From NCBI GenBank assembly GCA_002413395.1, contig DHWX01000071.1, positions 38,341 through 54,094 of the forward strand: a DNA stretch of 15,754 bases, given 5' to 3'. Positions 5,534 to 13,089 of this stretch are shown here, piece by piece. This DNA is from Polaromonas sp. UBA5171. GTDB taxonomy: Bacteria > Pseudomonadota > Gammaproteobacteria > Burkholderiales > Burkholderiaceae_C. Under the pieces are notes generated by a model that saw only the letters and a program-made list of their open reading frames with translations, did not search any database and was not told where the DNA came from. The position numbers and the translations under genes were made by a program. How positions within the stretch are numbered: position 1 is the stretch's first letter; every line of letters begins with the position of its first letter.

Positions 5534-5790
5534 GGTACGCTTGAGCTGCAGCCAGACCTATTCGCACGTCAATGGTACACAGTCGGGGTCGCAGTAGCTG
5601 AGATGCAGGGTACCTTCAGCTTCCGACTTCTTGGTGACCTCGTAAAGTTTGAGGGGCTTTACCCTCTGCGCCGCAAAACGGCCTGTCAAGGGGATATCGA
5701 TTGGCAACAAGTTCAAGCAATATTTCGATACAAATATAAAGTAGTGAACTAAACTCAACTTTAGTTCAGCAAAAGCAAAAGCAAAAGCAA
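5534..5790. other. Gene-poor stretch with a GCAAAA hexanucleotide repeat
   Basis: A - strand frame of 87 codons (5821-5558) is open but matches nothing I recognise, and its start lies inside the wecA-like remnant. The right end has GCAAAA three times followed by GCAAA (5769-5791), directly touching the ATG of the wecA-like remnant. No ribosome-binding site or convincing promoter is visible. With the HNH remnant on its left, the stretch from 5206 to 5790 reads as decayed accessory DNA. Confidence 0.4.
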
Positions 5791-6237
5791 ATGATTCCAA
5801 CCTTTGTCGCCGGCTTTTCATTGTCAGTTTGCATGGTGTGCGTTTTGAGACCGTTGGCAGTCAGGCTCGGCTACGTCGATACCCCCGGTGAACGCAAGTG
5901 CCACGACGGAAAAGTACCGATGATTGGTGGTTTGTCGATCTACGCCACTTTGCTTGTCCTGTGTCTGTTTTTCTCTTTCTGGCGCGTGCAAAATGGTGTT
6001 TGGCTGATTGCGCTCGGGCTTCCCCTGTTGTTGATTGGCATGGCTGATGACATGCTGCAACTTTCGGCCTCCTGGCGGCTTGCTCGCCGAAATCTGCTGC
6101 AGCCTGATTGCCGTGGTTTACTGCGGCGTCCGGCTCGATGATCTTGGCCACTTGCTGCCCGATGTTGGCGGCACCCTGGTCCTGCTGGCGATACCGCTGT
6201 CCGTGCTTGGTACGGTGGGGGTGTCAATGCCTTCACT
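5791..6237 (+). pseudogene. WecA/MraY-family sugar-phosphate transferase, frameshifted and truncated
   Basis: Intact members transfer a sugar-1-phosphate to undecaprenyl phosphate at the inner membrane, the first step of O-antigen, enterobacterial common antigen or exopolysaccharide synthesis. The start reads MIPTFVAGFSLSV, then DTPGERKCHDGKVPMIGGLS (about residues 30-49) and a GMADD motif, typical of the family. The frame shifts by +1 at about 6079, after SASWR, and continues as LLAEICCSLIAVVYCGVRLD. Near 6221 it shifts back, where the family motif V-N-A-F appears out of frame. Homology ends at about 6237, at the stop of the opposing gene, so roughly the second half is missing. Two compensating shifts could be sequencing errors, but the 3' truncation cannot be explained that way. 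Confidence 0.72.
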
Positions 6238-6538
6238 CGGCTTTGAGCAACTCGTACTCCTGCATCTTGCGCATTAAAAACCGGCTGGTAAGCATCGCTT
6301 TTTCGGCCATGCCCGCAGGGGTGAGCAGGTAGGCGTAGGCGAGCTTGTGCTGGTTGTTGCGAAAGTTGTGCATCTTGAGCAGGCTCTTGCTCACCAGCGC
6401 TTTCAGGCAAAAGTTGGTTTTGCCACGACTGATACCCAAAGCCGCCGCCAGCTCGCGTTGGTTGATTTGCGGATTGGCTTGCAGCAGACGCAGCATCCGC
6501 AGGTGTATTTCCTGGTGGATCAGCTCTTTGGCAGGCAT
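6233..6538 (-). CDS. MarR-family EPS-associated transcriptional regulator
   Basis: The 101-aa product is a small winged-helix protein: QINQRELAAALGISRGKTNF (about residues 24-43) is the helix-turn-helix, followed by CLKALVSKSLLKM and LTPAGMAEKAMLTSRFLMRK. This is the pattern of the MarR-type regulators associated with exopolysaccharide loci of proteobacteria. It probably controls polysaccharide genes by DNA binding in the cytoplasm. It follows the RfaH-like gene on the same strand after a 134-base gap. Its stop overlaps the end of the wecA-like remnant, so the EPS genes that normally lie nearby are missing here. The gene itself looks intact. Confidence 0.82.
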   Translation of the reverse strand: MPAKELIHQEIHLRMLRLLQANPQINQRELAAALGISRGKTNFCLKALVSKSLLKMHNFRNNQHKLAYAYLLTPAGMAEKAMLTSRFLMRKMQEYELLKAE

Positions 6539-6599
6539 TGAGTTTGGTTTTGACAGGCTACCGCCGTGCCGAAGGGCACTATGGGCTTGGTTTTGGCAT

Positions 6600-6614
6600 G
6601 TTCAATTACTGAAC
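6600..6614. promoter_or_regulatory. Inverted repeat upstream of the MarR-type gene, possible operator
   Basis: GTTCA (6600-6604) and TGAAC (6610-6614) flank ATTAC, 61 bases before the MarR-type start. The spacing fits a small winged-helix dimer, and autoregulation would be typical of the family. The repeat is short, so the assignment is tentative. Confidence 0.3.
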
Positions 6615-6672
6615 ACGGTAACAAATACTAACACAGCCTGCAGGTCACGGGTGATCCGAATTCGCTATTGTT

Positions 6673-7194
6673 TTAGTAGCTACTTGCGCATTCTGACGCG
6701 GGCAGCTTGCGCAGACTGCCGGGCGCGATGATCAATTGGCTGGGCCGGCTCAATAACTCGATCAGCACCATGGCGCGGCGTTCACCGTCGGTCATTTGAT
6801 AGATGGCTTCCAGGCCGGCAAAGGGACCGTCCTTGATCTGCACGCGGTCGCCCTGGTTGAAGAGGCGCTTGGGTTGTTGATGCTGGCGCTTGCTGTGGCA
6901 GCGCAGGGCCTCGATCAGGTCGGTGCCGACCTTGGCCGGTTCGGTGCCAAAGCTCACCAGACGATTTACACCCAGGGTGGAGCGGATCGGGGCCCAGCTC
7001 TTGCCGGATTGGCTGGCATCGAGCCGGATGAACAGATAGCGCGCAAACAGCGGTTCCTGCACCAGCGCCAGCGCCCCCAGGTGCAGCTTTTCGGTGGTCA
7101 GCAGCGGCAGGTAGCAGTTGTAGCCCTGCTGCGCCAGGTTGAACAGCGCACGCTGCTCCTGGCGCGGCTTGGTGTGGATGACGTACCAGTGCAT
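6673..7194 (-). CDS. rfaH: NusG paralogue, RfaH-like transcription antiterminator
   Basis: The 173-aa product has an N-terminal NGN domain (MHWYVIHTKPRQEQRALFNL, to about residue 105) and a C-terminal KOW segment (FNQGDRVQIKDGPFAGLEAI, about 112-131, to about 160). WYVIHTKPRQE is characteristic of RfaH-type paralogues rather than housekeeping NusG. Such proteins bind RNA polymerase at ops sites and allow full transcription of long polysaccharide operons. The ATG at 7194 gives the normal N-terminus, but the bases before it show no Shine-Dalgarno. It stands with the MarR-EPS regulator, as at the head of many EPS loci. I found no ops-like element in the window. Symbol by similarity only. Confidence 0.82.
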   Translation of the reverse strand: MHWYVIHTKPRQEQRALFNLAQQGYNCYLPLLTTEKLHLGALALVQEPLFARYLFIRLDASQSGKSWAPIRSTLGVNRLVSFGTEPAKVGTDLIEALRCHSKRQHQQPKRLFNQGDRVQIKDGPFAGLEAIYQMTDGERRAMVLIELLSRPSQLIIAPGSLRKLPASECASSY

Positions 7195-7241
7195 AGCGTG
7201 GCGCGCGGCAAGATGAAAAAATTGACCAGCCTACGTCAGCA

Positions 7242-7637
7242 TCAAGACCGGATCGTCAATGAAGGCGGAATAGCATGAGCCTCAAACTGGGTTTGGCATG
7301 CGATGCATCGAGCCGCTGCAGGCATGGCCACCAGACGCTGAAGTTCAATGGGCTGGCCGCAGTCGATGCAGGTGCCATAACTTCCGTCGGTCAGGCGGGC
7401 CAGCGCTGCACGTACATCGGCGAGTTCATTGCTGTCACGCTGCACCTCGGCATCCTGAACCGTTGTGCGCTCACGTTTGCTCGCCTGGTCTTCCAGGTCG
7501 TTGACCTCTCTTATATCGGCGCTGGTTGTGGCATCGACTGCCTTTTGCCCCGATTCAATCTCGGCCAGCATTTCGGCTTCCCGAGCAAGCAACCAGGCTT
7601 TCAAGGAGTGAATGGAGTTTTTGTCAAGTGTGTTCAT
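7242..7637 (-). CDS. DksA/TraR-type C4 zinc-finger protein
   Basis: The 131-aa product has a helical N-terminal half (about residues 8-85) and a zinc finger: C90-x-x-C93 in TCIDCGQPI and C111-x-x-C114 in RCIACQTQFEA. Family members bind the secondary channel of RNA polymerase. The region between the helices is short, with no typical DksA coiled-coil tip (DxxDxA-type), so this is a DksA-like paralogue rather than housekeeping DksA. The start ATG lacks a clear Shine-Dalgarno. The RfaH-like gene follows after 47 bases on the same strand, so they may be co-transcribed. A TTGACA (7685-7680) within an FNR-like box lies upstream. Confidence 0.82.
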   Translation of the reverse strand: MNTLDKNSIHSLKAWLLAREAEMLAEIESGQKAVDATTSADIREVNDLEDQASKRERTTVQDAEVQRDSNELADVRAALARLTDGSYGTCIDCGQPIELQRLVAMPAAARCIACQTQFEAHAIPPSLTIRS

Positions 7638-7671
7638 GGCTGTAAGGATCGTTTATTTCCAAAATGGCGGG

Positions 7672-7685
7672 TTGATCTGTGTCAA
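7672..7685 (-). promoter_or_regulatory. FNR/CRP-like box overlapping a TTGACA element upstream of the DksA-like gene
   Basis: TTGAT-CTGT-GTCAA fits the FNR/Anr consensus TTGAT-4-ATCAA at 9 of 10 positions. On the - strand its half contains a perfect -35, TTGACA (7685-7680). The matching -10 is weak (TTGGAA at 17 bases, GGAAAT further on). The centre is about 41 bases from the start codon. If bound, an oxygen-responsive regulator could repress by covering the -35. This is a pattern match only. Confidence 0.3.
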
Positions 7686-7756
7686 GAGCTTTAAGTAAGT
7701 TTTCGCCGGTTGATACGCGCTACGTCTGCGGGTCGGCTCCTGCACCGCAAACCCGA

Positions 7757-9331
7757 TCATGCCAGCGAAAACCAGCGCGCGCGCAACGCTGCCGCATTGA
7801 CGGGTTCGTCGGTGCAAATATCCAGCACGTTGACACATTCGTCGCTGTCGAGGGGTTCATGGCTTGCCAGTTGATGTTCCAGTACGGTGATGTTCGCTTC
7901 GGATGGGTCATGGCCGTCACTGCTGCGTATGGTTACCCGTTGGCGCAACTGCGATTCAGTCGCTTGACATCTCAAAATTGAAAATGGTACACCCAGGCTG
8001 GCGGCCAGTGCCTTAAAACTCTGGCGCTCAGTGCGCCGCAGGAAGGCGGCATCAACGATTACCGGGTAGCCTGCCTGCAGCGCAGTGCGCGCGCATTCTT
8101 GCAATCGCTCAAAAGTGAGCCGACTTGCCTCTGGCGTGTAGATGTCCAGGGCCAGCCCGGCAGACCGCTGCAGCGCGTCAAGACCATGCAGCCGCTTGCG
8201 CTCGACATCCGAACGCACCCGAATGGCGCCAGCCGCCTCCAGCAGCTGCCCGGCGACGGTCGATTTTCCGGATCCGGACAAGCCGTGGGTAATCAGCAGG
8301 CGCGCTTTTCCGCCAGCCGACTGCACCAGCCGCTGGGCACACATCAGGTAATCGGGAGCCGCGGCGTCCGGGGTCGCGTCAGCAGCCATGGAGCGGACAC
8401 GGCTTACAAGTCCCCGTACCATGGCCCGATACACTTCGTAGAAGCGCAGCACCTCCACACCAGGGTAGTCGCCGCTGCGCTGCAGGTAGGCATCAAGAAA
8501 GCGAAACGCCAGACCGCTGTGGTCATGCGCCTTTAAGTCCATGGTCAGGAAAGCCACGTCGCTCATTACATCGATCCAGCGCAGGGCTGGATCGAATTCG
8601 AGGCAGTCAAATGCCGTCGCGTCGCCCCCGATCAGTACCACATTGCCCAAGTGAAGATCGCCGTGGCACTCGCGCACCGCGGCACTGCTGCGACGCGCGC
8701 GCCAGGCCTGGCGTAAGGCAGGCACCTGCGCATCAACCCAGGTCTGCAGGGTGGCAACCTGCGCTGTGTCGCCGTCAGTCCGTAACTGCTTGAGCACCCC
8801 GCGCACCGGCGCAAATACCTGCTCCTCGACGTCAGCAGGCGAAACCGGCGGCGCCGCCGGAGCGTCCCGGTGAAAGTCCGCCAGCCGCTGCGCCAGACGG
8901 TCGAGCTGCTCTGGCAACAAGCCCCCTCCTCCTTCAGCCAGCCGCTCGCTCAGCAAGGCCCCAGGCGCGAAGCGCTGCATGCACACCGCGTAGTCGATTG
9001 GCTGGCAGGCTTCTCCAGTGCTCCCGATGCGCGGCGCCTGCAGTGTCCCGCACACCGGCACCACGCCCAGGTAAAGCGCGGGGGCCAAGCGGCGGTTGAG
9101 GCGCACCTCCTCTTCGCAAAAATGTTTGCGCAACGCGAGCGTACTGAAGTCAACAAATGGCAGGCGGACCGGTTTTTTCAACTTGTACGCCAGATGCCCG
9201 GTGAGCAGCACCCACGAGATGTGCGTTTCCACCAGCGCCACCGGCTCCCCGTTATCGGCCTGGAGGCGGTTGCGCAGTGCATGGACCCACATGGAATCCA
9301 CGGCGGCGCGAGAAAGGGGGTCCGAGTTCAT
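7757..9331 (-). CDS. Bifunctional APH-like phosphotransferase / AAA_33 P-loop kinase
   Basis: The 524-aa product joins two domains. Residues about 28-335 resemble aminoglycoside/choline-type phosphotransferases: VETHISWVLLTGHLAYKLKK, the catalytic loop HGDLHLGN (H223-N230, D225 as base) and FDCLEFD (about 241-247) for Mg. Residues about 345-520 form a zeta-toxin-like P-loop kinase with Walker A GLSGSGKST (350-358), RSD (about 373-375) and VIVDAAF. Proteins of this architecture are common in proteobacteria, but I know of no established substrate. The ATG at 9331 fits family length. Longer versions from 9412 (ATG) or 9430 (TTG) are possible, and none has a good Shine-Dalgarno. It is divergent from the reductase gene and upstream of the DksA-like gene on the same strand. 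Confidence 0.82.
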   Translation of the reverse strand: MNSDPLSRAAVDSMWVHALRNRLQADNGEPVALVETHISWVLLTGHLAYKLKKPVRLPFVDFSTLALRKHFCEEEVRLNRRLAPALYLGVVPVCGTLQAPRIGSTGEACQPIDYAVCMQRFAPGALLSERLAEGGGGLLPEQLDRLAQRLADFHRDAPAAPPVSPADVEEQVFAPVRGVLKQLRTDGDTAQVATLQTWVDAQVPALRQAWRARRSSAAVRECHGDLHLGNVVLIGGDATAFDCLEFDPALRWIDVMSDVAFLTMDLKAHDHSGLAFRFLDAYLQRSGDYPGVEVLRFYEVYRAMVRGLVSRVRSMAADATPDAAAPDYLMCAQRLVQSAGGKARLLITHGLSGSGKSTVAGQLLEAAGAIRVRSDVERKRLHGLDALQRSAGLALDIYTPEASRLTFERLQECARTALQAGYPVIVDAAFLRRTERQSFKALAASLGVPFSILRCQATESQLRQRVTIRSSDGHDPSEANITVLEHQLASHEPLDSDECVNVLDICTDEPVNAAALRARWFSLA

Positions 9332-9555
9332 GCAGATAGTTTGCACCAGCCTGCGTTCGGCCGCATAATTTTCCGCAACTGGCGACTGTGCGATGTGAAC
9401 TTGAGTTGTCATTGATCCAGCGCAACACAAGCGCTGTTCCAGTGCATACAGTAAATAGTCGCACGGATTCGCGCGGCGGCCTCCCCAGCCACCAGATGAA
9501 TGATCCGCACGATGGATGACCTGCCTGTAATTTTTTTATTAATGAAAGAATTTTC

Positions 9556-10311
9556 ATGGAAACAGATGCGCCATCAGGTCAAGGGTTGACGGGACGAGTC
9601 GCGCTGGTCACGGGTGGCACCTCCGGTATCGGAGCCGCCACAGCCGAGGCGCTGCTCGCTGCAGGTTATCGCGTGGCTGCCAACTACGGCAGCAACAAAC
9701 AGGCTGCACAGGCATTTGCTGCACGTACCGGGATTCCCGTTTTTGCCTGGAACGTGGCTGACCTGGCCGCGTGTGAAGCCGGTGTCGCTCAGGTTCAGGC
9801 TGCGCTTGGCCCGGTGGCAGTACTGGTGAACAACGCCGGGATCACGCGCGACGCGATGCTGCACAAGATGACAGCCGGGCAATGGCGCGAGGTCCTTGAC
9901 GTCAACCTGGGGGGATGCTTCAGCATGTGCCGCGCGGTGATTGAAGGCATGCGGGAGCGCCGTTTCGGACGCATCATCAATATGAGCTCAATCAACGGAC
10001 TGGCGGGGCAGGCAGGGCAGGCCAACTATGCCGCCACCAAAGCCGGACTGATCGGGTTCACCAAATCACTAGCGCTTGAGGGTGCTTCCTGCAACATCAC
10101 GGTCAATGCCATCGCACCAGGCTACACCGATACCGCCATGGTTAGCGCCGTGCGGCCCGAGGTCCTTGAGAATATCCTGAAGTCCGTGCCAATGGGCCGT
10201 CTGGCCACCCCCGCGGAGATTGCTCGCGGGGTTCTTTTCCTCGCCGCCGACGAAGCGGGCTTTATCACCGGCATCACCTTGTCGATCAACGGCGGCAAGT
10301 ACATGACCTGA
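9556..10311 (+). CDS. phaB: Acetoacetyl-CoA reductase, PhaB-like short-chain dehydrogenase
   Basis: PhaB reduces acetoacetyl-CoA to (R)-3-hydroxybutyryl-CoA with NADPH, supplying polyhydroxybutyrate synthesis. The 251-aa protein has the Rossmann motif TGGTSGIG (19-26), NNAG (92-95) followed by ITRD, N117, catalytic S145 in NMSSINGLAGQAGQANYAAT, Y158 and K162, and the C-terminal SINGGKYM. ITRD-x-x-x-x-KMT and GQ-x-GQ-x-NY distinguish PhaB from most FabG enzymes. A FabG function cannot be excluded. The ribosome-binding site is weak (GAAAG). No phaA or phaC is in the window, so this would be a stand-alone copy. The product may draw on acetyl-CoA from aromatic catabolism. Confidence 0.82.
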   Translation: METDAPSGQGLTGRVALVTGGTSGIGAATAEALLAAGYRVAANYGSNKQAAQAFAARTGIPVFAWNVADLAACEAGVAQVQAALGPVAVLVNNAGITRDAMLHKMTAGQWREVLDVNLGGCFSMCRAVIEGMRERRFGRIINMSSINGLAGQAGQANYAATKAGLIGFTKSLALEGASCNITVNAIAPGYTDTAMVSAVRPEVLENILKSVPMGRLATPAEIARGVLFLAADEAGFITGITLSINGGKYMT

Positions 10312-10386
10312 GCCAACCTCAACAGTGCTTGTAGGACAATGCTGCATATCGCCGGAATATCCTTGACGCGCTGGCAAACTGGGGCA

Positions 10387-11301
10387 ATGCAAATGTTCCA
10401 AAACTTCGTCTTGAAGCGCTGCCTGCCAGTGGCCGTGGCTTTCTTGTTCGGGGTGGTTGCACAACCGTCTTTGGGACAAGTCAATGAATCCGACGGGGCA
10501 GCGCTGCTTGAAAAGCATGCTGCACTGACTGGCCAGTTAACGCAAAATCCATTTCGACGCCCGCTATTTCTGGAATCGACACAAAGCGACCATACAGTCA
10601 GCGGCAATGCCTACGCCGTGCTGGACTCACCCTTCAGCACCGTCAGCACAACATTTAAAAATCCCGAGCGCTGGTGTGATGTGCTGATTTTGCACATCAA
10701 CACCAAATATTGCCGTGCCAGCGCCCACACCAACCCCAGCACGCTGACGGTAAAAGTCGGAAAAAAAATTGCGCAGCCGCTTGAAATGGCCTTTTCGCTC
10801 GAGTTTGTCTTCCGCGTGACGGCGGCCTCACCCAACTACCTGGCGGTTCAGCTCAGCGCCGACGAAGGCCCCATGAGCACCAGCAATTACAGCATTGAGC
10901 TCCAGGCCGTGCCCCTGCCCGAGGGGGGCAAGACCTTCATTCATTTGCGCTACGCCTATGATTACGGGGTGATCGGCCGTCTGGCCATGCAGGCCTATCT
11001 GGCTACCCTGGGAAGTAGCAAGGTCGGATTTACGCAGCTTACCGAAGGCGGTGCAACAGCGAACTATGTGGGCGGTATGCGGGGTGCCATAGAGCGCAAC
11101 ACCATGCGCTACTACCTGGCCATCGAGGCTTATCTGGCGTCGCTCAACCAGGCTCCGGCACAACAATTCACCACCCGCTTGCAATACTGGTTTGACGCGA
11201 CTGAAACTTATCCCAGGCAACTGCATGAGGTGGATCGCAATCCCTATCTCGTAATGAAAAAAGACGAATACCAGCGCCAGCAAACAACTCCCCCTGACTG
11301 A
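10387..11301 (+). CDS. Exported protein of unknown function
   Basis: I do not recognise a characterised family. From the ATG at 10387 the 304-aa product begins with MQMFQNFVLKRCLPVAVAFL and a hydrophobic stretch ending near QPSLGQ, a classical signal peptide, so it should be periplasmic or outer-membrane-associated. The mature part has alternating beta-like segments (SNYSIELQAVPLPEGGKTFI, HLRYAYDYGVIGRLAMQAYL). It has two cysteines, in RWCDVLILH and KYCRAS, that could form a disulfide, and a conserved-looking end (YWFDATETYPRQLHEVDRNP). The earlier ATG at 10339 adds 16 residues ahead of the signal peptide and has AGGA only two bases away, so it is less likely. It lies 75 bases after phaB and may be co-transcribed. 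Confidence 0.72.
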   Translation: MQMFQNFVLKRCLPVAVAFLFGVVAQPSLGQVNESDGAALLEKHAALTGQLTQNPFRRPLFLESTQSDHTVSGNAYAVLDSPFSTVSTTFKNPERWCDVLILHINTKYCRASAHTNPSTLTVKVGKKIAQPLEMAFSLEFVFRVTAASPNYLAVQLSADEGPMSTSNYSIELQAVPLPEGGKTFIHLRYAYDYGVIGRLAMQAYLATLGSSKVGFTQLTEGGATANYVGGMRGAIERNTMRYYLAIEAYLASLNQAPAQQFTTRLQYWFDATETYPRQLHEVDRNPYLVMKKDEYQRQQTTPPD

Positions 11302-11338
11302 TTGATGGGGGCGATGACGCAAGCGTCTGGTACCGGAC

Positions 11339-12262
11339 TCAATGCCCGGGATGGTCGACGAGTTTGAAACTGACGGTAGGCACAGTGAAATCTTCAAAGG
11401 GTGCGCCGAGGGCAATGGTGCCTTCGAGGGGCAATACGCACTCCTGCCGGCGCAGCGCCATAACTGCGGCGTTGTTTGAAAAACTAACCCAGGTACCGTA
11501 ACTGCTGACATCCTCAAGGTAAAACTTGCCGGAGCGCCACTCGATTCTGGCGTGCCTGCGCGAAACCCGCGGATCCTGCACAATGAATTGCGACTCATGG
11601 TCGCGACCCAGAAAAATCGGCAGCTCGGACCTGGTAAACACTGCCTTGACGTCCAGCCAGGACAGTTCAATGATGGCGGGTGACTGGGCAGCCTGAGGAA
11701 AAGAAGGTGGCATCAAACTGGCCGGCACTGTGAAAGACTCCGGCATTACTTCGGGTTGCCACTCAATCCGGTAAACCACGCAAGGTTCGCTGCGACCCCG
11801 GATATCCAGGGCGCCCAGGCAGCGAAAGCGCACCAGGCTCTCCGGTAGTAATTGCTGGATCACGATATCGGTCGCAAGAATCTGCTCCGGGCCAGACAGG
11901 TCACTCAAACGGGACGCCACATTCACCGTATCGCCAAAGCAGTCGCCATCCTGCTCGACGATTTCGCCGCGCGCCATGCCGACCTGGAGGTGCATTTTGA
12001 GCTGTTCGGGCCACCTGCGGATGCGGTCTCGATGCACCCGCTGCAATTCGATCACGGCCGCAATGGCGTTGTTGTTGTCAGGAAACACGATGAGCACACC
12101 GTCGCCCAGGTATTTCACGACATGCCCGCCGAAGGTTTCGCAAACCTGGGCTATCCACCGGGTCAGGCGTGTGATGGCCTGGGTTGCCTTGACGTTGCCC
12201 AGTGATTCAAAAACCCCTGTGCTTCCGGTGAGATCGGCAAAAATGACGGTGACTTCTGCCAT
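11339..12262 (-). CDS. Class III adenylate/guanylate cyclase fused to an FHA domain
   Basis: The N-terminal domain (about 1-165) is a class III nucleotide cyclase. Metal-binding D10 lies in IFADLTGSTG and D54 in KYLGDGVLIVF. K50 and D111 fit purine selection for ATP, and N114 and R118 in DTVNVASRL are the transition-state residues, so it should be active, more likely making cAMP. The C-terminal domain (about 205-300) is FHA: GRD (219-221), SRRHAR (234-239) and SSYGTWVS (253-260), which binds phosphothreonine. The fusion suggests a cyclase whose partner or location depends on Ser/Thr kinase signalling. No membrane segment is visible. The start has no clear Shine-Dalgarno, but MAEVTVIFADLTGS is the normal beginning of the domain. 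It is convergent with the exported-protein gene. Confidence 0.88.
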   Translation of the reverse strand: MAEVTVIFADLTGSTGVFESLGNVKATQAITRLTRWIAQVCETFGGHVVKYLGDGVLIVFPDNNNAIAAVIELQRVHRDRIRRWPEQLKMHLQVGMARGEIVEQDGDCFGDTVNVASRLSDLSGPEQILATDIVIQQLLPESLVRFRCLGALDIRGRSEPCVVYRIEWQPEVMPESFTVPASLMPPSFPQAAQSPAIIELSWLDVKAVFTRSELPIFLGRDHESQFIVQDPRVSRRHARIEWRSGKFYLEDVSSYGTWVSFSNNAAVMALRRQECVLPLEGTIALGAPFEDFTVPTVSFKLVDHPGH

Positions 12263-12364
12263 GGGGCGGTATCGGTTGTGTAGTTATTTTCAGCCATTAA
12301 ATCATAAGCACGGGTAGCCCTACTGGGCGACCGACTTGCGCGCCATTTGAAGCAATACTTCCGC

Positions 12365-12907
12365 CTAATTCCCGTTTCTATCTGCAGAAAAGCGGATGCG
12401 CTGCTTGGTTGGCCGCGGCCGGGTAATGTGGTCCAGCGGCAGGACATTGGTCTGCTTTATTTTCTGCAACGCAATGGTGGATTTAACGTTAGAAACGCCT
12501 GGCAAACGCAGCAAGTGTTTCATCATGAATTCTGCCAAAGCGGCAAGGTCATACGCAACGATGCGCAAAATGTAATCTGCCTCGCCAGCCACTGAAAAGC
12601 ATTCAAGCACTTCGGGCAGATTGGCAATCTCTCGCTCGAACATATCACCATGTGCGTCTCCTTGGCGATCCAGAATCACATAGGTAAATGCCATGACGCC
12701 TAATCCGACCACGGCCGGATCGAGGACGGCGGCATAGTGGTCAATGACCCCAGCCTCCTGAAGCCGCTGCACGCGACGACTCACTTGCGATGTGGATAAA
12801 TGGATTATTTCCCCCAGCGCGCTGTTTGTCGCATGGCCATCACGCTGAAGTTCCGTGAGCAGTGCCAGATCGTGTTGATCCACAGTTATATTGGTCATAA
12901 TATTCAT
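12365..12907 (-). CDS. Lrp/AsnC-family transcriptional regulator
   Basis: The 180-aa product has an N-terminal helix-turn-helix (DLALLTELQRDGHATNSALG, then IHLSTSQVSRRVQRLQEAGVI, about 13-55). The C-terminal RAM effector domain (about 70-155) includes VAGEADYILRIVAYDLAALA and LPGVSNVKSTIALQKIKQTN. It is divergent from iorAB across a short AT-rich region, so it very probably regulates iorAB in response to an amino acid or derived keto acid, and also itself. A basic tail (PRPTKQRIRFSADRNGN) extends past the normal family end. Starts at 12907 or 12898 are both possible, without a clear Shine-Dalgarno. Confidence 0.9.
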   Translation of the reverse strand: MNIMTNITVDQHDLALLTELQRDGHATNSALGEIIHLSTSQVSRRVQRLQEAGVIDHYAAVLDPAVVGLGVMAFTYVILDRQGDAHGDMFEREIANLPEVLECFSVAGEADYILRIVAYDLAALAEFMMKHLLRLPGVSNVKSTIALQKIKQTNVLPLDHITRPRPTKQRIRFSADRNGN

Positions 12908-12914
12908 GAATTTA

Positions 12915-13000
12915 AATTTTTATGCACATATTATGCATATTAACTGAACATACATACACATAACAATCAATATATGCGCACAAATCGATCTAAACTGTCT
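12915..13000. promoter_or_regulatory. AT-rich divergent control region between the Lrp gene and iorA
   Basis: TATGCA occurs at 12921-12926 and again within the palindrome TATGCATA at 12932-12939, 11 bases apart (one helical turn). A related TATGCGCA lies at 12973-12980. Between them is an A-rich run with ACATACATACACAT. Spaced, AT-rich, imperfect repeats are typical of Lrp/AsnC operators. TAAACT (12991-12996) is a possible -10 for iorA, without a matching -35, which would fit an activator-dependent promoter. Confidence 0.45.
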
Positions 13001-13089
13001 TCACGAGACATCCGACTTGTCCGGCTTCAATCAGCAAAGAAACGCCAGGGCAATCGTTCAGCTTATTCAGTTTTTCCAAGGTGGCAAAC

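Noticed and set aside
5558..5821. An 87-codon - strand open frame ending near the HNH remnant
   Set aside because: It contains the translated GCAAAA repeat, overlaps the wecA-like start, lacks a ribosome-binding site and matches no family I know. Kept only as a note in the gap entry.
8870..9415. A 181-codon open frame on the + strand opposite the kinase fusion
   Set aside because: It is antisense to the conserved phosphotransferase domain and has no recognisable features.
10828..11670. A 280-codon - strand open frame overlapping the exported protein and the cyclase-FHA gene
   Set aside because: It conflicts with two better-supported genes, and its translation has no domain or plausible start context.
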